The position numbers and the translations under genes were made by a program. Shown piece after piece: positions 5,731 through 12,228 of a stretch of DNA of 16,454 bases. The stretch lies in the NCBI GenBank assembly GCA_023433465.1, contig JAEZCR010000276.1, forward strand, positions 1 to 16,454. The letters are read 5' to 3'. Every line of letters starts with the position of its first letter. The stretch's first letter is position 1. Source of the stretch: Pseudomonadota bacterium (GTDB lineage Bacteria > Pseudomonadota > Gammaproteobacteria > Steroidobacterales > Steroidobacteraceae). Under the pieces are notes generated by a model, which ran no database searches, was not told the origin of the DNA, and was given only the letters and a program-made list of their open reading frames with translations.

Positions 5731-7905
5731 TCAGGGAAATCGCCGCCAGGCGAACGGGTATCGCGACGCCCGCGCGACCGCGGTGACGACGATTCCTTGC
5801 GTCCCTAACCCGATTTCGATGGCGCCATCGTCTCGAGTGTCGAAGTGGCGCGCGCCGGAGGCACGCCACCGATCGAGCACGAACTTCCGTGGGCGTGACC
5901 GGGCCTGGCCGCCGGTTGCGATCACGAGGCGCGCGCCGGTCTCTATCCACTTCTCCGCGAAGCGCACCGAATGATCACCGACCGTGATCCGCAACTCGCA
6001 GCCGGGGCGCCCGGGTCCCGTGGCCGACAACTCGAAGTCCACGCCGTCCCGGCGAAAGCGTTCGTCGGCGCAGGCACGCGCGCCGAGACGGCTCGCCGGC
6101 CAGCCACCGCCGACCCGGATGTCGCGAACCGCGCGCTCGAACGCGAGCAAGGCGGCGCCCTGCGCGCGATCCGCATCGAGTCGCGGCAACACCAGTAGAT
6201 CGATCGTGCGCGTGCCCAGCGCATCGAGCGCCGGCAGCGCGAGTTGGCGCAGCCGCGCGCCACGCGTGCCCCAGGTGTCGCCGGTGTCGAAGAGCACGAC
6301 GCGGGAGTGCGTGACGATCATCGCCATCGTTCCGCGCCCGGCATCGAACACGCTGATGCGCGCATGGCCAGGATCCGGCAGCCGCGGAAATGCGAAGACC
6401 AGCGGCAAGACCATGGCCATGCCCGACGACCGCAGCGGCCACGGCCACCGGCACAACAGGATGAATGCCGCAGGCATCGCCAGCAGGAACCACCACGTCT
6501 CCGGCACCGCGCGCCACGCGGAGAATTGCGAGTCCGCGGCCAGGACCAGGGCCGGCCAGCAGGCGCGGTACACCTGCTCCGCGAGGCCGAAGAACACTGC
6601 CCCCGCGGCCGGCAGCAAGAGCGCGGTCATCGCGCCGGCCAGCACCAGCGGAACCAGCACGAATGACACCAGCGGAATCGCTACGAGGTTTGCCCAGACT
6701 CCCGCCAGCGAAACGTTGTCGAGCAGCGCGAACGTCAGGGGCGCGAGCGCGAGGGTGATCGCAAGCTGCAGCCGCACCGCCGTCTTCAATCGCGCGCCGA
6801 TCGATCCGCCCGGTCGCTCGAACCGAGTCGACGCGCAGACCAGGATGACCCCTACGGCCACGAACGAAAGCCAGAATCCCGCCGCGAGCGGCGCCATCGG
6901 ATCCAGCACGAGCACCGCCACCAGCGCCAGCGACCAGGTGCGCGCGGCGCCGAAGTGTCGCGCCATGACGCGCGCGCAGCCGAACGCGCACAACATGAGC
7001 AGCGTGCGTTGCGTGGGAACGGACCACCCGGCGAGCAACGCGTAGGCGCCCGCCGACACGATGCCTAACAACCACGCGAACGGTTCGCGCTCGAAGCGCC
7101 GCGCGCCCGGCAGCCAGCGCCACGCGGCGCGCGCCACGACGAACGCGAACATCGCGAACAGCGTGACGTGCAGGCCGGAAATGGCGACGAGATGCGTCGT
7201 GCCGGTTGCGTTGAACACACGCCATTGGTCGAGGCTCATGCGGTCCGTGAATCCCACGGCGAGCGCGGCCAGCAACGCCGCCGCGTCGGGATCGGACACC
7301 GTTTCGGCGATCCTGTCGGCGATCCGCGCGCGAATTCCGTCGATCGAGGAACGCGCCAGGCGCTGCCGTTCGTTCAGCGCCGATGGCAGGATCCTCGCCC
7401 GCAGGTGCACGCCATCGCGGAACGCCCCTCGCTCGGGCTGTGGACCGACGAAATTGCGGTTGTCCGCGTAAGTCTGCTGGCGCACGAGCCAGCGCCAGCG
7501 TTCCCCGACCCGTGGCACGACCGGCGCGTCGCGCCACGTGAGCCGCGCCCGGCGCGGCCGGGCATCATGATGAGTTGCGCCTTCGACGAGGGTGACCTCG
7601 GCGTCGAACCGTATCTCCGGGCCGAGTCGCGCGGGCACGGTAATGACAGTTCCTTCGAGCAGGAGCCGGGTATCCGCGGAGGGAGCCGCAAGCAGCCGGG
7701 AATGCCAGTTCGCGATCGCGAAGTTCGCCAGCAAGAAGCCCAGCGCGAACTGGGCGATGCGCCGGGACCACGCATGCCGCCACAGGCCTGCGAGGGCGCC
7801 ACACGCGAGCGTGCCCGTGGCGGCGGCCAGCCAACCTACAGAAGGCAGGCGCGCCGCGCCGAGCGCAAGCAGAACGCCGACGAGGAATGAGAGTGCGCCC
7901 GTCAC
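5731..7905 (-). CDS. comEC: DNA internalization-related competence protein ComEC/Rec2
   Basis: ComEC is the inner-membrane channel that takes single-stranded DNA into the cytoplasm during transformation. The 724-residue protein has N-terminal membrane helices, a DUF4131/OB-like periplasmic region (about 60-180), and the Competence domain (about 205-490) with the hallmark FNATGTTHLVAISGLHV (231-247) plus many helices. The C-terminal part (about 515-705) is recognisably metallo-beta-lactamase-like: it keeps VFDAGRGTMA and LLVLP, but the expected HxDxDH metal motif reads R575-L-D577-A-D579-R580. The later TGD and HHGS-type motifs of the family are not seen. The nuclease-like activity proposed for this domain is therefore probably absent. 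The GTG start at 7905 leads straight into a hydrophobic helix; the ATG at 7909 is out of frame. The gene is divergent from the DUF2062 gene and upstream of exbB. Confidence 0.93.
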   Translation of the reverse strand: MTGALSFLVGVLLALGAARLPSVGWLAAATGTLACGALAGLWRHAWSRRIAQFALGFLLANFAIANWHSRLLAAPSADTRLLLEGTVITVPARLGPEIRFDAEVTLVEGATHHDARPRRARLTWRDAPVVPRVGERWRWLVRQQTYADNRNFVGPQPERGAFRDGVHLRARILPSALNERQRLARSSIDGIRARIADRIAETVSDPDAAALLAALAVGFTDRMSLDQWRVFNATGTTHLVAISGLHVTLFAMFAFVVARAAWRWLPGARRFEREPFAWLLGIVSAGAYALLAGWSVPTQRTLLMLCAFGCARVMARHFGAARTWSLALVAVLVLDPMAPLAAGFWLSFVAVGVILVCASTRFERPGGSIGARLKTAVRLQLAITLALAPLTFALLDNVSLAGVWANLVAIPLVSFVLVPLVLAGAMTALLLPAAGAVFFGLAEQVYRACWPALVLAADSQFSAWRAVPETWWFLLAMPAAFILLCRWPWPLRSSGMAMVLPLVFAFPRLPDPGHARISVFDAGRGTMAMIVTHSRVVLFDTGDTWGTRGARLRQLALPALDALGTRTIDLLVLPRLDADRAQGAALLAFERAVRDIRVGGGWPASRLGARACADERFRRDGVDFELSATGPGRPGCELRITVGDHSVRFAEKWIETGARLVIATGGQARSRPRKFVLDRWRASGARHFDTRDDGAIEIGLGTQGIVVTAVARASRYPFAWRRFP

Positions 7906-7946
7906 TCATGCGCCGCGCGGCGGCGGCGCGGTGAGGTTCGCGATGC

Positions 7947-7952
7947 TAGAGT
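7947..7952 (+). promoter_or_regulatory. Candidate -10 element of the DUF2062 gene
   Basis: TAGAGT (four of six to TATAAT) lies in the 55-bp divergent gap between comEC (start 7905) and the DUF2062 gene, and ends 8 nt before ATG 7961. No convincing -35 is visible. The spacing matches the exbB and lolC arrangement, so I list it as part of that pattern; alone it would be weak. Confidence 0.3.
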
Positions 7953-7960
7953 GCCGGCCG

Positions 7961-8497
7961 ATGCCTCGGCACCTGTTCCGCAAGATCACGCCCCGCGGGG
8001 AAACCCTGCGCAACCACTGGGCATTGAAGCCCTTCGGCCGCTTCTTCGGCGATCCACGTCTGTGGTCGCTGCAGCGGCGCACGGTGACGCCCGCCTTCGG
8101 CGCGGGCCTCGCCATCTGCTTCGTACCGCTGCCTATCCACATCCCGCTCGCCGCGCTGGTCGCGATCTTCTGCCGGATCCACATCCCGACCATCATGGTG
8201 GCGCTACTCGCGGTGAATCCGCTGACGATGGTCCCGGCGTATTACCTCGCTTACCGGGTCGGCGTGCTCGTCACGGGCGAGCCGGTGAAGCAGTTCCAAT
8301 TCGAGTTGAGCTGGGATTGGGTGCAGCACGGCCTCGGCCCCATGTGGAAACCATTCCTCGTCGGTTGTGGGCTCACGGGCGCGCTCGTGGGGCTCATGGG
8401 TTTCGCCCTGCTCGACGTGCTGTGGCGCTACAACACGCTCAAGAGATACCGCGAGCGCGCGGGCGGGGCGACGCCGAAATCAGGCGCGTTCGACTAG
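7961..8497 (+). CDS. DUF2062 domain-containing membrane protein
   Basis: The predicted 178-residue protein belongs to the DUF2062 family, whose function is unknown. Family features are the charged N-terminus starting MPRHLFRKITP, the FGDPRLWSLQRR segment (29-40), a hydrophobic region with FVPLPIHIPLA (54-64), the conserved NPLTM (86-90) with a following helix (AYYLAYRVGVLV), and a last helix near residues 135-158. ATG 7961 is chosen because it gives the usual family N-terminus; an in-frame ATG at 7943 would add six residues. No Shine-Dalgarno precedes either one. The gene is next to comEC and lolD, as in Pseudomonas-type genomes. Its 3' end overlaps the 3' end of lolD by 18 bp on the opposite strand, so no terminator fits between them. 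Confidence 0.88.
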   Translation: MPRHLFRKITPRGETLRNHWALKPFGRFFGDPRLWSLQRRTVTPAFGAGLAICFVPLPIHIPLAALVAIFCRIHIPTIMVALLAVNPLTMVPAYYLAYRVGVLVTGEPVKQFQFELSWDWVQHGLGPMWKPFLVGCGLTGALVGLMGFALLDVLWRYNTLKRYRERAGGATPKSGAFD

Positions 8498-9163
8498 ATT
8501 CCCGCGTTCGAGCTCGAGGATGCGATCCATGCGGGCCGCGAGCCGGCGGTCATGGGTCACGACCACGAGGCTGGTCGCGAGCTCGCGATTGAGCTCGAGC
8601 ATGAGCTCGAACACCGATTCCGCGTTCGCGCCATCGAGATTTCCCGTGGGCTCGTCGGCGAGCACGATGCGCGGCCCCGTCACGAGCGCGCGCGCCACGG
8701 CCGCGCGCTGGCGCTCGCCACCCGACAATTCGTGCGGACGATGGATGAGCCGCTCTCCCAGACCGACGCGCCCGAGGATCTTGCGCGCGCGCTCCTCGGC
8801 CTCGCGATGCGGCGTGCGCCGCACGAGCAGCGGCATCGCGACGTTCTCGAGCGCGGAGAACTCCTGCAGCAGGTGATGGAACTGGTAGATGAATCCCAGC
8901 GAGCGATTGCGCAGCTCACCCCGCGCGCGCTCGTCCAGTGCGTGGATGTTCTGCCCGGAGACCTTCACCGATCCCGCGGTAGGCTTGTCCAGTCCGCCGA
9001 GGATCTGCAGCAGCGTGGTCTTGCCCGATCCGGATGCTCCGATAATAGCGATCCGCTCCCCCGCGCGCACCTCGAGGTCGACGCCGCTCAGCACTTCCAG
9101 GTCGATGGGTCCCTGTCGAAAGCTGCGCGCGATCGCATTCGCTTCGAGGACGAGATCAGTCAT
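8480..9163 (-). CDS. lolD: Lipoprotein-releasing system ATP-binding protein
   Basis: LolD powers release of outer-membrane lipoproteins from the inner membrane to the chaperone LolA. The 227-residue protein is of normal length. It has Walker A GASGSGKTT (42-50), the LolD-characteristic stretch FIYQFHHLLQEFSALENV (91-108), signature LSGGE (146-150), Walker B IVLADE (166-171) followed by PTGNLD, and the switch histidine in VVVTHD (about 199-204). The FxYQFHHLLxEF sequence separates it from MacB and FtsE relatives. ATG 9163 overlaps the end of the upstream permease gene by 8 nt, supporting translational coupling. It is the last gene of this transcription unit and converges on the DUF2062 gene. 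Confidence 0.97.
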   Translation of the reverse strand: MTDLVLEANAIARSFRQGPIDLEVLSGVDLEVRAGERIAIIGASGSGKTTLLQILGGLDKPTAGSVKVSGQNIHALDERARGELRNRSLGFIYQFHHLLQEFSALENVAMPLLVRRTPHREAEERARKILGRVGLGERLIHRPHELSGGERQRAAVARALVTGPRIVLADEPTGNLDGANAESVFELMLELNRELATSLVVVTHDRRLAARMDRILELERGNLVERA

Positions 9164-10412
9164 GTCGGAGAGCCTCCGCGGGCATGGTGCGCGCCGCGCG
9201 CCACGCCGGGTAGATAGTTGCGAGCGCCGCGAGCAGCAGCGCGACCAGGGAAACCTGCAACACGTCGCCCAGGCGCACTTCGGACGGCAGGTCGCTCATG
9301 TAATAGACGCTGGCGTCGAGGAACCGCACGTCGAACGCCCGCTCGATAGCGTGCACGATGTCCTGCACGTTGTTCGCGATGAGCCAGCCCAGCAGCGCTC
9401 CCGCCGCCGTGCCCACGAGCCCGATCAGCGCGCCCTGCAACAGGAACGCGCGCAGCACGTTGACCGGCGCCGCGCCGATCGTGCGCAGGATCGCGATGTC
9501 GGTCTGCTTCTCCTTCACGATCATCACGAGCATCGCGACCAGGTTGATCGCGGCCACGACCACGAGGATGAGCAGGATGAAGAACATCATCGATTTCGTG
9601 AGCTCGATGGACCGGAAGAACACCGCGTGGTCGCGCGTCCAGTCGGTCACGAAGTAGCCATTGCCGTCGAAGTCGATGTCGCGCGCCACCTCGCGCACGA
9701 TGCGCGGCGCGGCGAACGGATCCTCGAGCGCGAGCCGCAGGCCCGTGACGTTGTCGCCCAGCCGGTAGAGCCTGGCCGCGTCGCTCATGTGGATCAGGGC
9801 GAGACCGCGGTCGTATTCGTACATGCCGGATTCGAAGATGCCGCTGACCAGGAAGCGCCGCATGCGCGGCGCGAACCCCGCGGGCGTCGCGCTGCCCTCG
9901 GGCGCCATGAGCACGACGTTCTGACCGACCGTCACGCCGAGCTCGGTCGCGAGCGCATTGCCCAGGATGATGCGGAACTTGCCGGGCTCGAGCTCCGCGA
10001 GCGTTCCTTGCGTGAGCCGCGATCCGAGGCCCACGGCACGCGCCTCCTCTTCCGGCACGATGCCGCGCACCAGCGAGCCCGCCACGCGCTCGCCGTTGGC
10101 GAGCAGGCCACGCGACTCGATGAAGGGCACGACGGCCTTGACCCCGGGCGTTTCCGCCGCCTGCTGCAGTCCCCGACGCCACTGCCGGATCTCGCCGTCG
10201 ACGCCGGTGATCGACGCGTGCGAGGTCACCGCCAGCATGCGGCTGCGCAGCTCCGTCTCGAAGCCGTTGAGCACGGACAACACGACGATCAGCACCGCGA
10301 CGCCGAGCGCGAGGCCGAGCACCGACATCGACGCGACGAACGACACGAACCCGCTGCGGTGCGTGGAGCGCAGATACCGGGCGGCGAGCAGGACTTCGTA
10401 GGGAGCGCGCAT
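9156..10412 (-). CDS. Lipoprotein-releasing ABC transporter permease, LolC/LolE family (second copy)
   Basis: The 418-residue inner-membrane protein has the LolC/E layout: TM1 near 22-46 (ending VVLSVLNGFE), a periplasmic domain of about 220 residues, and three further helices in the last 150 residues, with cytoplasmic DIAILRTIGA and a C-terminus MPAEALRHD. The segment 170-186 (APEGSATPAGFAPRMRR) has the Pro/Gly-rich character of the periplasmic hook by which E. coli LolC holds LolA. By that trait this copy is the better candidate for the LolA-binding subunit, although it is second in the unit. Naming as lolC or lolE is therefore left open. It begins 7 nt after the first permease gene and overlaps lolD by 8 nt. 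With its paralogue and LolD it would form the heteromeric LolCDE complex. Confidence 0.94.
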   Translation of the reverse strand: MRAPYEVLLAARYLRSTHRSGFVSFVASMSVLGLALGVAVLIVVLSVLNGFETELRSRMLAVTSHASITGVDGEIRQWRRGLQQAAETPGVKAVVPFIESRGLLANGERVAGSLVRGIVPEEEARAVGLGSRLTQGTLAELEPGKFRIILGNALATELGVTVGQNVVLMAPEGSATPAGFAPRMRRFLVSGIFESGMYEYDRGLALIHMSDAARLYRLGDNVTGLRLALEDPFAAPRIVREVARDIDFDGNGYFVTDWTRDHAVFFRSIELTKSMMFFILLILVVVAAINLVAMLVMIVKEKQTDIAILRTIGAAPVNVLRAFLLQGALIGLVGTAAGALLGWLIANNVQDIVHAIERAFDVRFLDASVYYMSDLPSEVRLGDVLQVSLVALLLAALATIYPAWRAARTMPAEALRHD

Positions 10413-10419
10413 CGCCTGA

Positions 10420-11667
10420 CTACTCGTACCTGAGCGCGTCGGCCGGCGGCACGCGCGCGGCGCGCAGCGCCGGGTAGATCGTCGCGAGCAGTGTGATCAG
10501 CATCGCGATGCCCGCGATCCACGCGATCTGCTCGAAGCGCAGCTCGGAAGGCAGCCGGGTGATCACGTAGACCTCTGAATTGAAGAACTCGAACCGGAAC
10601 AGCCGCTCGAGGAACTGCGCGATGACGCCCGCGTTGTGGCCGATCAGCGAGCCGAACAACACTCCGAGGGCGACGCCGAACCACGCGATCACCATGCCCT
10701 GGATCAGGAACACCGCCATGACCCGGCGCGGCGACGTGCCGAGGGTCCGCAGGATCGCGATGTCCGTGCGCTTGTCGGTCACCACCATCGCGAGCATCGC
10801 GACGAGATAGAAGGCCGCGACCGCGACGATGAGCATGAGGATCAGCGCGACCATGGTCTTTTCGATGCGGATCGCGCGGAAGTAGCTCGCGTGATCCTGG
10901 GTCCAGTCGGTGACCGCTACGCCCGGCGGTAGTTGGGCCGCCAACGCGGCGGCGTATTCGGGGGCGCCGAGCGCGTCGCGGAAATTCACGTGCATGCCCA
11001 TGCGTGCGTCCGCGTTGGGCAGCAACGCGCGCACGTCGTCGAGCGCCGCGATCAGCAGCGAGCCGTCGTAGTCCTGCAGCGCGACGTCGAACACGCCGGC
11101 GACCGTGAATTCGCGCAGGCGCGGCTCGGGCGAGCCGTTCGCGTCCGTGGTCGGGATGAGGATCGTGATGGGGTCCCCGACCCCGACGCCCAGCATCTGC
11201 GCGATGATGCGTCCGACGATGACGCGATCCGAGCCGGGCGTCAGGTCATCCAGCCGCCCCTCGACGATCGCCTGGGCGATGCGCTCCACCTCCCCCTCGT
11301 GCGTCGGGTCGATGCCCCGCAGGCGTACCGGCAGCATCTCCGGTTTGCGTACGGCGAGCGCCTCGATTTCGAGGAAAGGCGCCGCGCCGACGACGCCCGG
11401 CGAGGCACGCACCTGGTTAGTCAGGGCCCGCCAGTCGGGGGCCTGCGAGCCCGCGGGCACATAGAGACGCGCGTGCGAGGACAGCGCGAGCAACCGCTCC
11501 CGCAGCTCCCCTTCCAGGCCGTTCATGACCGACAGGATGACGATGAGCGCGGTCACGCCCAGGCATACGCACAGCAGCGATACCCAGGTAATGAAGGAAA
11601 CGAAGAACTTGTGCGAGCGCGCCCGCACGTACCGCAGGCCGATGAACAGGGGCAGCGAATTCAGCAT
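10420..11667 (-). CDS. lolC: Lipoprotein-releasing ABC transporter permease, LolC/LolE family (first copy)
   Basis: The 415-residue protein is a paralogue of the next gene, with the same four-helix plus large periplasmic domain layout. Its termini are LolC-like: LFIGLRYVRARSHKF near the start, VILSVMNG at 43-50, and PADALRYE at the end. The hook-region segment (171-188) is one residue shorter than in the neighbouring copy and lacks its TPAG motif, so it may instead be the LolE-like non-hook subunit; the symbol is tentative. The start ATG 11667 fits the family N-terminus; the open frame upstream crosses intergenic sequence and the antisense of the 96-residue gene and is not coding. It opens the transcription unit, with a -10-like hexamer 8 nt before the ATG and no Shine-Dalgarno. 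Confidence 0.94.
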   Translation of the reverse strand: MLNSLPLFIGLRYVRARSHKFFVSFITWVSLLCVCLGVTALIVILSVMNGLEGELRERLLALSSHARLYVPAGSQAPDWRALTNQVRASPGVVGAAPFLEIEALAVRKPEMLPVRLRGIDPTHEGEVERIAQAIVEGRLDDLTPGSDRVIVGRIIAQMLGVGVGDPITILIPTTDANGSPEPRLREFTVAGVFDVALQDYDGSLLIAALDDVRALLPNADARMGMHVNFRDALGAPEYAAALAAQLPPGVAVTDWTQDHASYFRAIRIEKTMVALILMLIVAVAAFYLVAMLAMVVTDKRTDIAILRTLGTSPRRVMAVFLIQGMVIAWFGVALGVLFGSLIGHNAGVIAQFLERLFRFEFFNSEVYVITRLPSELRFEQIAWIAGIAMLITLLATIYPALRAARVPPADALRYE

Positions 11668-11675
11668 TGCAGGCC

Positions 11676-11681
11676 ATTCTG
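11676..11681 (-). promoter_or_regulatory. Candidate -10 element of the lol operon
   Basis: On the minus strand CAGAAT (four of six to TATAAT) ends 8 nt before the lolC ATG at 11667. The -35 region is poor (TTGTGA lies 20 nt upstream, too far). There is no purine-rich ribosome site in the 8 nt. It is supported mainly by sharing the spacing seen at exbB and csiV. Confidence 0.3.
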
Positions 11682-11745
11682 GGCGAAAAACCGGACGGAG
11701 ATCACAAAACCACTGCTGGAAAGGGTCGGCGGGCGGCGACAGCGC

Positions 11746-11773
11746 CTGACTTTGCCATAGCGCGGCGTATATT
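11746..11773 (+). promoter_or_regulatory. Candidate sigma70-type promoter of the 96-residue exported protein gene
   Basis: CTGACT (11746-11751, four of six to TTGACA), a 16-nt spacer and TATATT (11768-11773, five of six to TATAAT) lie in the 144-bp divergent gap. The expected start near 11780 would give a leader of about 30 nt ending in a strong Shine-Dalgarno. Confidence 0.45.
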
Positions 11774-11798
11774 TCCGCCACGGTCGTGTCGCTGGCCG

Positions 11799-11803
11799 GG
11801 AGG
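11799..11803 (+). promoter_or_regulatory. Strong Shine-Dalgarno that fixes the start of the 96-residue protein
   Basis: GGAGG sits 8 nt before ATG 11812, inside a purine run (GGGAGGGAAGGAA). It is the clearest ribosome-binding site in the window and contrasts with the neighbouring genes, which lack one. Confidence 0.75.
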
Positions 11804-11811
11804 GAAGGAAC

Positions 11812-12102
11812 ATGTTTGCTCGCACGAGGATGACCAGTTTGTTCATGGCCGTGGGTCTCGCGCTCGCGGCGCCCACCATTGCCGAAACGCTGGCCATCGA
11901 CGGCCAGGTCGTGGTCAAGCCCTCCGGGGTCGAAACGCCGCAGCGCGGCTCGAGCATGAGTGCCGTCGAAGCGCGATTCGGAGCGCCGGCGAACAAGAGC
12001 TCGCCGGTGGGCAATCCGCCCATCACCAAGTGGTTCTATCCGAACTTCGTCGTCGTGTTCGAACACGACAAGGTGCTGCACGCGGTGGTCGGCGCGAGCT
12101 GA
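11812..12102 (+). CDS. Small exported protein of unknown function (conserved, BamE/SmpA-like pattern)
   Basis: The 96-residue product has a clear signal peptide (positively charged MFARTR, hydrophobic core to about A20, likely cleavage after A24 in PTIA-E), leaving a mature periplasmic protein of about 72 residues. No lipobox cysteine is present. The mature part contains RGSSMSAVEARFGAP (45-59) then PPITKWFYPNFVVVFEH (69-85). I recall similar short proteins in other gammaproteobacteria, but know no assigned function. The G-x-S/M-x-x-V-x-x-x-F-G-x-P pattern followed by a W/Y strand recalls BamE/SmpA-type folds, which is inference only. It has its own promoter candidate and a strong ribosome site, is divergent from the lol operon, and precedes mfd by 126 nt, so it is probably expressed independently. 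Confidence 0.85.
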   Translation: MFARTRMTSLFMAVGLALAAPTIAETLAIDGQVVVKPSGVETPQRGSSMSAVEARFGAPANKSSPVGNPPITKWFYPNFVVVFEHDKVLHAVVGAS

Positions 12103-12135
12103 TCGCGATCTTCTCAGGCGGATGAACTGATCCGA

Positions 12136-12153
12136 CGTTCCGGCGCCGGAACG
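12136..12153. repeat. Perfect 18-bp palindrome upstream of mfd
   Basis: CGTTCCGGC followed at once by its reverse complement GCCGGAACG forms a perfect palindrome in the 126-nt gap between the 96-residue gene and mfd. With no loop it suits a dimeric protein-binding site as well as a cruciform or hairpin. Its role is unknown. Confidence 0.6.
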
Positions 12154-12157
12154 GGCG

Positions 12158-12178
12158 GTGTCGGCGGGCGTCCGACAC
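12158..12178. repeat. Stem-loop (7-bp stem, 7-nt loop) upstream of mfd
   Basis: GTGTCGG (12158-12164) pairs perfectly with CCGACAC (12172-12178). It lies 4 nt after the 18-bp palindrome. No T-run follows on the plus strand, so a classical intrinsic terminator for the 96-residue gene is not supported. It could be a weak terminator or part of an operator. Confidence 0.5.
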
Positions 12179-12228
12179 ACCGCGGCTTGCAGCCTGCGCG
12201 ATGACAGGTAAGCTGCCGCGCTCCGCAA

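Noticed and set aside
5975..7537. 520-codon minus-strand open frame inside comEC
   Set aside because: Arg/Ala/Gly-rich shadow of comEC, without family-like segments.
7906..7960. A promoter for comEC in the divergent gap
   Set aside because: The only minus-strand AT-containing match (TAGCAT) lies about 35-40 nt from the GTG with no -35; I could not support a specific site.
8889..10433. 514-codon plus-strand open frame opposite the second lol permease and lolD
   Set aside because: His/Arg/Glu-rich antisense shadow; the opposite strand encodes clear LolD and LolC/E proteins.
1204..11416. Recurrent CTAAC/GTTAG pentamers where rare TTA or TAA triplets occur in coding sequence
   Set aside because: A rough base-composition estimate predicts at least as many as I see, so there is no enrichment.
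12187..12214. TTGCAG-16 nt-TAAGCT as the mfd promoter
   Set aside because: Each hexamer matches consensus at only three of six positions; mentioned under mfd but not listed as a feature.
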